Shown: piece by piece, positions 46,228 through 54,543 of the stretch
Layout: every line of letters starts with the position of its first letter
Numbering within the stretch: position 1 is the stretch's first letter
Source of the DNA: Lachnospiraceae bacterium
GTDB lineage: Bacteria; Bacillota; Clostridia; Lachnospirales; Lachnospiraceae
Assembly (NCBI GenBank): GCA_902363675.1
Contig: CABJAV010000001.1
Span: 124,001 to 188,000, forward strand
DNA: 64,000 bases
Reading direction: 5' to 3'
Made by a program: the position numbers and the translations under genes
The notes under the pieces: generated by a model
What the model was told of the DNA's origin: nothing
What the model saw: the letters and a program-made list of their open reading frames with translations, nothing else
The model's database searches: none

Positions 46228-47739
46228 TTGAAGAAAATAAGAGAAGAGTCCGTAAAAATGTTTGTGGCATTGATGTTTACATTGCTGCCACTGTATTATT
46301 CGGATAATTATTACAATATATTAAATGACAAAAAGGATGTTTACTATTTATTTGCGTACATACTTATAGCGGCAGTTGCATGCAGTCTGATGATCAGTCT
46401 GGCAGTAAGTATTTATAAGAAACAGGGAAAGGCATTTGTATGCAACATATGGCAGCAGGGCAATGCGTTGGATATTGTAATGATCGTGTTTGCATTACTG
46501 GCTGTCTGTTCAACCATCTGTTCGACGGATATACGTACATCATTATCCGGAGAGAAAGCCTGGGGAGTTGGAACGTGGACCATTCTTGTCAGTGTATTGG
46601 TATATTTTGTGATTTCCAGATGCTATACCGGAAAAAGCGATATTTGGGTGTATTTGTATCTGGGTTCCTTTGTGGTACTGGCAATTGGTGTGATTGATCG
46701 TCTAGGCTATGATTTTTTGATCATGCATGATGAAATTCCTCTTCAGTACAACATATTTATATCGACCATCGGAAATGTAAATTTCTGGGCGGCATATTTG
46801 TCCATGATAGTTCCGTTTTTTATGCTGGCAACAATATTTACACGAAGCAGAGTACGCAGAGCGTGCATATATTTCTTTCTGCTAGTGGCATATTTTAGTT
46901 TGTTTATTACACTTACCAACACAACTTATATCGGTATCGGGATCGCTGTATTATTTGTAGTCTGGTATTCTTTCCAAAAAGTAATTCGGTTGAAGAATTT
47001 TGCAATCAACGGAATCCTGTTTTCTGTGGCAGGTATGGTAGCAGAGTTTCTATGGAAACATCCGTATACACCGCGCACAATCGATACGGATACGGTTTCG
47101 TTGATTTTGTTGCAGCATCGATTGTATTTTCTGCCGGGCGTTGCAGGAGTTGTCATTCTTGTGGCACTTTTGGGAGCAGGTACATTATCCGAAGACAGGA
47201 AAAAGAAACTGGATTGTTTGGTTGAGCGTTTTTGTGGAAAGATATGGATTGGTCTGATTGTTATCGGAGTAATTGGAACCATATATTATCTGGTTTGTAA
47301 CTACAATCTGGAATTATTTAATTATCGAGGTTCCATCTGGTATTTTGCATTCCATGGTTTTTTAGATGGAAATCTGTCTCAGAAGTTGATTGGTGCGGGA
47401 CCTGCGTTATTGGATACTGTCACACAGGCAGAAATTGCAAAAGCAGATTTTTACGTGGAATGGAATTGGCTTTATTGCACAGCACATAATGATGTACTTG
47501 AATATCTGGTAACGATGGGAGTGTTCGGAGCAGTTTTAAAGATACTTATGTATCTTTTGCCATATTACATGTATGCAAAGGGCAAGGAAAGAAAACCACA
47601 GATGGCAGCTGTTCTTGCAGCCTTAACCGGATTTATCGGACAGGGCCTGTTTACAGGACCATACATATTGACATATGTGATCTATGTCATTTTTCTGGGT
47701 GTGTTGGCAGCTTATTACAGAATGGACAAAACAAAATGA
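46228..47739 (+). CDS. Wzy/WaaL-type O-antigen polymerase or ligase
   Basis: A 503-residue integral membrane protein with about 12 helices. Typical signatures of the Wzy_C/O-antigen ligase superfamily are seen: NVNFWAAYLSMIVPFF, FNYRGSIWYFAFHGFLDGN followed by GAGPALLD, and AHNDVLEYLVTMGVFG. Such proteins polymerise or transfer a lipid-linked glycan outside the membrane. TTG 46228 is chosen because AGGAG lies eight bases upstream; an earlier TTG at 46207 precedes that site. It overlaps the permease gene by 4 bp. Its presence beside an ABC exporter is worth noting, since ABC-exported chains usually need a ligase rather than a polymerase. Confidence 0.8.
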   Translation: MKKIREESVKMFVALMFTLLPLYYSDNYYNILNDKKDVYYLFAYILIAAVACSLMISLAVSIYKKQGKAFVCNIWQQGNALDIVMIVFALLAVCSTICSTDIRTSLSGEKAWGVGTWTILVSVLVYFVISRCYTGKSDIWVYLYLGSFVVLAIGVIDRLGYDFLIMHDEIPLQYNIFISTIGNVNFWAAYLSMIVPFFMLATIFTRSRVRRACIYFFLLVAYFSLFITLTNTTYIGIGIAVLFVVWYSFQKVIRLKNFAINGILFSVAGMVAEFLWKHPYTPRTIDTDTVSLILLQHRLYFLPGVAGVVILVALLGAGTLSEDRKKKLDCLVERFCGKIWIGLIVIGVIGTIYYLVCNYNLELFNYRGSIWYFAFHGFLDGNLSQKLIGAGPALLDTVTQAEIAKADFYVEWNWLYCTAHNDVLEYLVTMGVFGAVLKILMYLLPYYMYAKGKERKPQMAAVLAALTGFIGQGLFTGPYILTYVIYVIFLGVLAAYYRMDKTK

Positions 47740-48509
47740 ACAGAAAAATGAGTATGAAACAGTTTTGGTTTGTTCTGTGGGAATTAACCAAAAGAGAATT
47801 GAAAAGAAAGTATGCAAGAAGTTTTCTGGGAATCTTATGGAGCTGTGTTTATCCGTTAATGCGTATGGCATTGGTTGTTGTATTATTCTCGACTATCTTT
47901 AACAAGGGGATTGAAAAATATCCAGCTTATTACTTTGTAGGATTTTTGATCTTTGAGTTTTTTGCTACAGCAACGCAGACATCATTGACAACATTAAAGG
48001 ATAACAGCAGTCTTCTTATTAAGTCGAAGCTTCCGCGCGAGCTGTTTGTGCTGTCACGCGTACTGACAGCCTTCGTCAATTTCCTGCTCGGATGTATTCC
48101 GTTTGCAGCAGTATTAGCATGGTATCGCGCAAGGGTGACCTGGTATTATCTTATGATTCCGGTGGTATTGTTGTTGCTTCTGCTTTTTACAGCAGGAATG
48201 TCATATGTGGTATCCATCTGGTTCGTGTTCCAGAGGGATGCAAGGAATATCTATTCCAATTTTATCTTCATCCTGCGATTCTTCGTGGCGATGTTCTACT
48301 CGGTAGAATGGGTGTCGGATGGAGTCAAATGGGTGATAAAGCACAATCCGGTGTATGCGTACATCTATGTGATGCGCCAATGTGTTGTGTATGGTCAGTG
48401 GCCGGAGAGGATGTACCTTGTACAGATGGTTGCGTGGGCATTCGGTATGCTTGCCTTTGGAATCCTGATATTCAAAAAATATGAGAATGAAGTAGTGGAG
48501 AGATTGTAG
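47736..48509 (+). CDS. ABC-2 polysaccharide export permease, first
   Basis: A 257-residue permease of the TagG/RfbA (ABC-2) type with six membrane helices. The N-terminal amphipathic region LTKRELKRKYARSFLGILWS and FTIFNKG-like VVLFSTIFNKG are typical. It overlaps the polymerase gene by 4 bp and the next permease by one base. The partner ATPase is most likely the TagH-like gene at 44676. Confidence 0.9.
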   Translation: MNRKMSMKQFWFVLWELTKRELKRKYARSFLGILWSCVYPLMRMALVVVLFSTIFNKGIEKYPAYYFVGFLIFEFFATATQTSLTTLKDNSSLLIKSKLPRELFVLSRVLTAFVNFLLGCIPFAAVLAWYRARVTWYYLMIPVVLLLLLLFTAGMSYVVSIWFVFQRDARNIYSNFIFILRFFVAMFYSVEWVSDGVKWVIKHNPVYAYIYVMRQCVVYGQWPERMYLVQMVAWAFGMLAFGILIFKKYENEVVERL

Positions 48510-49312
48510 TGGGAAAGACGCAGCAGATAATTGAGCGAAGAGTGGACGAACTACGGCAGAACATGTTCGTCATTCATCAGCTTGTGATACGTGATAAAAA
48601 AAGAAGCCTGTCATCCACCTTTATGGGCGAGTTGTGGGAAGTGATTAATCCGCTCATTAATATGGTGGTGATGGTGTTGGTGTTTTCTGAGATGTTTGGT
48701 AAAGGTGTGGCGGGTGCGTTCCCATTATATGTACTAACAGGTACGACAATATATGGTTTATTCAATGCGGGTACTTCGACGTGTTTGAATGCATTAACGG
48801 AAAACAAGAGTTTTTTGATCAAGACGCAGCTAAAGAAGAATATGTATGTATTGGAAAAGATACTAGTAGCATTACGTAACTTTTTATTTTCATTGTTGAT
48901 CTACGCGTTTGTGATCGCGCTGTACCGGATACCGCCGAGCGTAACGTGGTTGTTATTTATACCGGATATCCTTCTGATGTTGGTAATGATGTTAGGAATC
49001 GGAAAAATACTTGCGATCATTAATGTAACATTTGCGGATATCACGTATTTCTATAAGATCTTTACATTGTTTCTGATGTACGGTTCGGCAATCTTCTATC
49101 GAGTCGACCGGTTATCACCAACAATGCAGAAGTGCATGACGATTCTGAATCCGTTATATACCGTAATTTCAATCGCGAGGGAATGTGTGATGGAGAGGAT
49201 GTATCCGAATTGGAAGCTGTGGGTAATTATAGGTGTATATGCGGTAATTTGTTATATAGTAGGAACAGTTGTCTTTAATCGAAAGATTGAGGATATTGTG
49301 GCACGATTGTGA
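48509..49312 (+). CDS. ABC-2 polysaccharide export permease, second
   Basis: A 267-residue ABC-2 permease with the same fold as the preceding gene: VIRDKKRSLSSTFMGELWEV, then VFSEMFGKGVAGAFPLYVLTG, six helices. The two share low identity. GTG 48509 overlaps the previous stop. Most polysaccharide ABC-2 exporters are homodimers, so two different adjacent permeases point to a heterodimer or two exporters sharing one ATPase. Confidence 0.9.
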   Translation: MGKTQQIIERRVDELRQNMFVIHQLVIRDKKRSLSSTFMGELWEVINPLINMVVMVLVFSEMFGKGVAGAFPLYVLTGTTIYGLFNAGTSTCLNALTENKSFLIKTQLKKNMYVLEKILVALRNFLFSLLIYAFVIALYRIPPSVTWLLFIPDILLMLVMMLGIGKILAIINVTFADITYFYKIFTLFLMYGSAIFYRVDRLSPTMQKCMTILNPLYTVISIARECVMERMYPNWKLWVIIGVYAVICYIVGTVVFNRKIEDIVARL

Positions 49313-49332
49313 GTAAAAGTGAGGAGTATGTA

Positions 49333-52332
49333 ATGTGTAAAATTTCTTTTATTATTATGATAGATGATTCTAATGTCGACTCTCTTAAAGAATGTATTTA
49401 TTCTATAAAGAATATGCCAAAAGAAAACTATCGGATTTTTATTTGTGATAATAGAAAAGTAAAAGGAGAAAACAAATTATTTGATGAATATAAAAAATAT
49501 GTAGTGGGTAGTGGTGTAGTAGATTGTCTTAAAAAAATATGCAGTCAGACAAACAGTGAATATGTTCAAATTCTTACTGCTGGCGATAGAGTATCTATAG
49601 ATTGGGGATATGAAATCGAAAAGAATGATAAATTTGATGTTATTATTAGTTCACAAATATATAGAGGAACGAATGGAGAATTTATTTACAATTTATCGTC
49701 AGATGGAGTGTTTGAAAATGAAAACGCTATAGATGATATTTTGAAATTTTATTTTTTGTCAGGTGGAGAGGACCGATATGTAAGAGAAATAGATAATAAG
49801 GCATTTTCTAGAGAAATTATATTAAAAGCTCTTGATAATATACAAAATACAACTAATATTTTTGTGATTTGGGAAATTGTTCTTAATGCATTACTTTTAT
49901 CGCGAAAGATTATATTCGCTAAAAATTCTTATGTCTCATATGATTTAACAAATGATAGAAAAATTTTCGCTCAAGATAGTAAAAGAACCCTATTGGATGC
50001 TTCAGAATTTTTAGATGCAATTAAAAATAAAGCACCGATAGAGTTGCGCCAAAAGGCAGATATTTGGATCGATGATTGGTTAAGAAATTTGATTAGACGC
50101 TTGGAAGCATATCATACAGATCATAATGTTATAAAAGAGAATGTAAAAGAAATATTCGAAAGAGACATAAAAGAAAAAAATGGAAACGGATATTTTGAAT
50201 CGCTGATTACTCCAATTGGATATAGTTACAAATATTTGGATGAAATAAAACAAAAAATTGCTAGTGAGGGTGTTCAATATGTTGGGTTTGATATTTTTGA
50301 CACACTGATAGAAAGACCGTTTTGGGAACCAGTTGATTTGTTCAAATTTCTTAATAAAAAATTTAATGAACTTATAGGGAAAAAAACAGTTATAGATTTT
50401 TCGTTAATACGAAAAGAAGGCGAGCAGAACTGCAGAAGATATTATCATGAAATTCGACCATCAAATGAGGACGTGACAATTTCAGAGATATATGATTTTA
50501 TTTCAGAACAATATGGGTTTGACAAAAAGATAACAGATGAAATATGCAAGTATGAAATTCAACTTGAAAAAAAATTTTGTAGTGCAAGAAAAATAGGAAC
50601 TATTTTATATGATTGGGCTTTATATTGTGAAAAAAAGATAGTGATTATATCTGATATGTATCTTGTTAAAAAGATTATTGAAGATATTCTCCAAAATGCA
50701 GGGTATAAGAATTATAAGAAATTATACTTATCAAATGATATCGGAGTTTCAAAATACAGTGGCAATTTATATAGATATGTGTTAGATGATATGCAAATAT
50801 CTTCAGAAGATATTTGCTTTATGGGGGACAACTATGGAGTTGACTTTTTAAACCCGCAGAAATTGGGTATCAAGGCTTTTCATATACCAAAAGCGACTGA
50901 ACTATTTCAAGGATTAAATGGAGCAATTTATACAGGGGATTTCTATAAAAATATATATGATCAAAAAGGTATCATAATTGATTCAGGAACAGTTCTTAAA
51001 TTTATAGGAATTAGATGCATGATGGCCGTTGTTGCAAATAAAATATTTGGAAATCCATTTGTTACCATAAACAGAGACAGTGATTTTAATGCCGATGGAA
51101 AATTTATTGGATATTATTGTGCTGGAATGTTTTTGTTTTCAGAAGCTATGTGGCTTATTGGAGAAGGCAGAAAGAATGGATTGGATACGATTCACTTTGT
51201 TGCTAGAGATGGATATTATGTCAAGAGAGCGTATGATTTAATTAGTTCGAAGATTGAGAATACAGCAAAATCTAATTATTTATATTTTTCTAGAAAAGCA
51301 GTTGTTCCATTATATTTATCTGAGCCAGAGGGCATTTATGAAATATTTTTACCACCACATATATTAAGTAACACTCCTTTAAGTGTGATTAAGTCACTAA
51401 AGTCAGTGACTAAACAGAATATAGATGTGGAGGAGGTATTAAGGAAAAACAATATAGTACCGTTTAAAAAATTTGCAAGTTTAAATGAGTATTATAGATT
51501 TGCACATATTTATACAAGAGAATTATATGACGTAGTAGCTGCAAAAAAATATAAAGAACTGTTGCGTAATTATTTTGGAAATTTAGTTGGAAATAACGAT
51601 GCAATATATGATGTTGGTTACAGTGGAAGAATGGAGACTGCATTAACAAAGTTATTAGGGTATCCAGTTAATTCGTATTATTTTCATGAACATGAACCTT
51701 GGGCACTACAACGAAAGGAAGAAATTGGATTTAATATAGACGCCTTTTATGGATTTAAGCCTTGCTCAGCATTTGTTCTACGAGAGCAGATTTTTACTCC
51801 GGCTCAGCCATCTTGTGTTGGATTTACGGAGGAAGAGGGAAATATTAAACCTGAGTTTGGAACGTATAAGGCATCTTATAAGGAGGAATTTATTCTAGGG
51901 AATATTCAAAGAAATGCAATTCGATTTGTAGATGATATGGTGTCAATTTTTGATGATGATATATTACAGATTCAATTTAATCGGTTTGATGCATGTATTC
52001 CATTTGAATACTATATGCATTTTGCAAAAGATTTTGACAGAAAAGTGATGTTGGCAGTTGATTTTGAAGATGAGTTTGGAACGAATGAAATATTATCAAT
52101 TTGTGATTATTGGGATAAGGAGCAGAAGGCATTTGGCTTATATTTAAATCAACCACAGAAAATAAACGAACAAGATGTGCTGGCTCTGAAAGAACAACTT
52201 CGTATAGAAATATACGCAGAAGAAGGGGTGTTCAAAGATGGAACCTTTATGAAAATGTATAAGAAAATTAATCGTGTGTTTCCAATTGGAAGTCGCAGAA
52301 GAGAACTGATAAAAAAAATAGTTGGGAAATAG
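49333..52332 (+). CDS. GT2-like / HAD / ARDG-module protein
   Basis: A 999-residue three-part protein. Residues 1-230 look like a degenerate GT2 domain (KISFIIMIDDSN, then RIFICDNRK) in which I find no clear DxD. A HAD phosphatase of the COG5610 type follows: FDIFDTLIERP with D320 and D323, VIISDMYLVKK, and CFMGDNYGVD. The C-terminal part carries the ARDG module: VARDGYYV (A624-R625-D626-G627), FSRKAVVP, and YDVGYSGRMETAL (D760). The start ATG 49333 has GAGGAG six bases upstream; GTG 49309 is an alternative overlapping the permease. The base composition is clearly more AT-rich than upstream genes. Probably phosphate or sugar-phosphate chemistry on the exported glycan. Confidence 0.75.
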   Translation: MCKISFIIMIDDSNVDSLKECIYSIKNMPKENYRIFICDNRKVKGENKLFDEYKKYVVGSGVVDCLKKICSQTNSEYVQILTAGDRVSIDWGYEIEKNDKFDVIISSQIYRGTNGEFIYNLSSDGVFENENAIDDILKFYFLSGGEDRYVREIDNKAFSREIILKALDNIQNTTNIFVIWEIVLNALLLSRKIIFAKNSYVSYDLTNDRKIFAQDSKRTLLDASEFLDAIKNKAPIELRQKADIWIDDWLRNLIRRLEAYHTDHNVIKENVKEIFERDIKEKNGNGYFESLITPIGYSYKYLDEIKQKIASEGVQYVGFDIFDTLIERPFWEPVDLFKFLNKKFNELIGKKTVIDFSLIRKEGEQNCRRYYHEIRPSNEDVTISEIYDFISEQYGFDKKITDEICKYEIQLEKKFCSARKIGTILYDWALYCEKKIVIISDMYLVKKIIEDILQNAGYKNYKKLYLSNDIGVSKYSGNLYRYVLDDMQISSEDICFMGDNYGVDFLNPQKLGIKAFHIPKATELFQGLNGAIYTGDFYKNIYDQKGIIIDSGTVLKFIGIRCMMAVVANKIFGNPFVTINRDSDFNADGKFIGYYCAGMFLFSEAMWLIGEGRKNGLDTIHFVARDGYYVKRAYDLISSKIENTAKSNYLYFSRKAVVPLYLSEPEGIYEIFLPPHILSNTPLSVIKSLKSVTKQNIDVEEVLRKNNIVPFKKFASLNEYYRFAHIYTRELYDVVAAKKYKELLRNYFGNLVGNNDAIYDVGYSGRMETALTKLLGYPVNSYYFHEHEPWALQRKEEIGFNIDAFYGFKPCSAFVLREQIFTPAQPSCVGFTEEEGNIKPEFGTYKASYKEEFILGNIQRNAIRFVDDMVSIFDDDILQIQFNRFDACIPFEYYMHFAKDFDRKVMLAVDFEDEFGTNEILSICDYWDKEQKAFGLYLNQPQKINEQDVLALKEQLRIEIYAEEGVFKDGTFMKMYKKINRVFPIGSRRRELIKKIVGK

Positions 52333-52338
52333 AACAAT

Positions 52339-54453
52339 ATGAGCGAAATAGAAAATATAAAATGGGAATTTTGTACTGGTTGTGGAGCATGTGCCAATAT
52401 ATGCCCAGTAAATGCTATAGAAATGCAAAAAGAGAATGGGTTTTATGTGCCTAAAATTATTGAAAAGCGCTGTATACAATGTAGAAAGTGTGAACACGTA
52501 TGCCCGACAATAAATAGAAATACTATTAATTTACCTGTAACGTATGCTGCATGGGCTGAGGATGAGGTAAGATTTAAGACTTCGTCAGGTGGAGCTTTTT
52601 GGGTACTAGCAAAGTATGTTCTAGAATTAGGAGGAATAGTTTTTGGTGCTGGATGGACAGAAGACTTTTATGTAAAACATATGTGGGTTGATAGCATTGT
52701 GGACTTACCAAAGTTGTGTAGGTCTAAGTATGCGCAAAGTGATTTGAACGATTCATATAAAAAAGTAAAAGATTTTTTACGTCAAAATAAATATGTACTA
52801 TTTGTTGGAACACCTTGTCAGGTTGCTGGATTGAAAATGTATTTAAGAGAGGAAAGTCAGCAAAAGCTATTTACGGTAGATTTTATTTGCTATTATAATC
52901 CGTCAATTGACATTGTTCGCAGATATATAGATGAGAAATATGGACTCCAAAATTTGAAGAAATTTTCGTTTCGTGATAAAACGAATGGCTGGCTTTCCAA
53001 TTGTACAAGAGCTGAATTTAAAGATGGCTCTATTAAATATGAAAAGAAAGTGGATTCATTTTTTAAAGGCTATTTTAATGGGTTATATGCTCGCAAAGCG
53101 TGTCTTAATTGTTCTTTTTCTGGTCAACACCATCATTCAGATATAACGTTAGGGGATTTTTGGAAAATAGAGGAGCATGATACTTCATGGAATGATGGTC
53201 GTGGAACGAGCATGATAGTTGTGAATACTGCAAAGGGTACGCAACTAATAGGACATGTTGAAAAGATTTTTAAGAGAATAGAGAGAACTCCGAAAGAATG
53301 GATTAGGGAGGGACAGAACAACTGTAAAACAGCACATTCAGGGCAAGAATATTTTTATGACTTATTAAACTACAAGGCATTTAATGAAGCTGTGGATATG
53401 GCAATTGAGTCCAAATATGATATAGGAATGGTGTGTGTGCAATCATATAGAAATTATGGAAGTGCTTTTACTAATTTTGCGTTGTATAAAGTATTAAAAA
53501 AAATGGGATATAGTGTATTGATAATAACACAACCATTATCATCAATAATTAAACCAGAAAAAACAGATAATTTTAACAAAACACCATTTAAAACATTCGA
53601 GAGAAGTTGTTTTTATGAGAATGTTGATGCAATGAAAGATTTAAATAAAAAATGTAGGGTATTTTTAGTTGGATCGGATCAATTATTTAATTATGAAATA
53701 TACAGGCTGATAGATGGATTTGTTAAATTAGATTGGGTGGATGATGAACATAAAAAATTATGCTATGGAACATCATTTGGCGTAGATAGAATTCTTGGTA
53801 CATTTGAGGAAAGTATTAATTTGAAAAAATCCTTAAATAGATTTGATGCGGTCTCCATTAGAGAAGAATCTGGAGTTGAACTTGTTAAAAAAAATTTTCA
53901 GATAGATGCAACTTGGGTTTTGGATCCAGTATTTTTGTGTGATAAGGATCAATACATTGAATTATGTAAAGATACAAATATTGATAGAAAGGGAATTGTT
54001 GCATATATTTTAAATCCTTCAGACGAAAAGGAAAAACTAATAAAGCATATTGCTAATAAAAGAGACATGTCCTATTCGGTATTTGTGGATAGAGGAATGG
54101 GCCAAGAGGCAATATCTGAATTATGGAATATAGAATTTGATTATAATGTCAAAAATGAAGTATGGTTAAAAAATTTTATAGAGAGTGATTTTGTTATTAC
54201 AGATTCGTTTCATGGAATGTGTATGGCTATTATATTTGAAAAGCAGTTTATAGTAATTAATAATTCTGCTAGAGGTTCTACTCGATTTTATTCGTTGCTG
54301 AATTTGTTGAACCTACAAGACAGATTATTTGATTCTGTGACGGATTATTATAATCTAGAGCCATGTTTAAAATATATTGATTACTATTCTGTAAACATAA
54401 TATTAAGCAAAGAAAAGAAAAGATGCATGAATTGGTTACAAATGCATATTTGA
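52339..54453 (+). CDS. FrhB-type ferredoxin protein fused to polysaccharide pyruvyl transferase
   Basis: A 704-residue fusion. Residues 1-60 hold two [4Fe-4S] ferredoxin motifs (CTGCGACANICP and CIQCRKCEHVCP). Residues about 70-340 match the coenzyme F420 hydrogenase/dehydrogenase beta-subunit family (PCQVAGLKMYL, GDFWKIEEHD). Residues about 370-690 match polysaccharide pyruvyl transferases (SYRNYGSAFTNFALY, FLVGSDQLFN, ITDSFHGMCMA). This pairing is known in exopolysaccharide loci; the role of the flavin/iron-sulfur half is unclear. It starts 6 bp after the previous gene and shares its AT-rich codon use. Confidence 0.88.
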   Translation: MSEIENIKWEFCTGCGACANICPVNAIEMQKENGFYVPKIIEKRCIQCRKCEHVCPTINRNTINLPVTYAAWAEDEVRFKTSSGGAFWVLAKYVLELGGIVFGAGWTEDFYVKHMWVDSIVDLPKLCRSKYAQSDLNDSYKKVKDFLRQNKYVLFVGTPCQVAGLKMYLREESQQKLFTVDFICYYNPSIDIVRRYIDEKYGLQNLKKFSFRDKTNGWLSNCTRAEFKDGSIKYEKKVDSFFKGYFNGLYARKACLNCSFSGQHHHSDITLGDFWKIEEHDTSWNDGRGTSMIVVNTAKGTQLIGHVEKIFKRIERTPKEWIREGQNNCKTAHSGQEYFYDLLNYKAFNEAVDMAIESKYDIGMVCVQSYRNYGSAFTNFALYKVLKKMGYSVLIITQPLSSIIKPEKTDNFNKTPFKTFERSCFYENVDAMKDLNKKCRVFLVGSDQLFNYEIYRLIDGFVKLDWVDDEHKKLCYGTSFGVDRILGTFEESINLKKSLNRFDAVSIREESGVELVKKNFQIDATWVLDPVFLCDKDQYIELCKDTNIDRKGIVAYILNPSDEKEKLIKHIANKRDMSYSVFVDRGMGQEAISELWNIEFDYNVKNEVWLKNFIESDFVITDSFHGMCMAIIFEKQFIVINNSARGSTRFYSLLNLLNLQDRLFDSVTDYYNLEPCLKYIDYYSVNIILSKEKKRCMNWLQMHI

Positions 54454-54543
54454 TCTGCTTAGAAATTTGTAAATGATTGAGTTTTTGAAAATATTGACGA
54501 GATAATAAATAAAGGCATATATGACGGACGGAGTAAATAAAAG

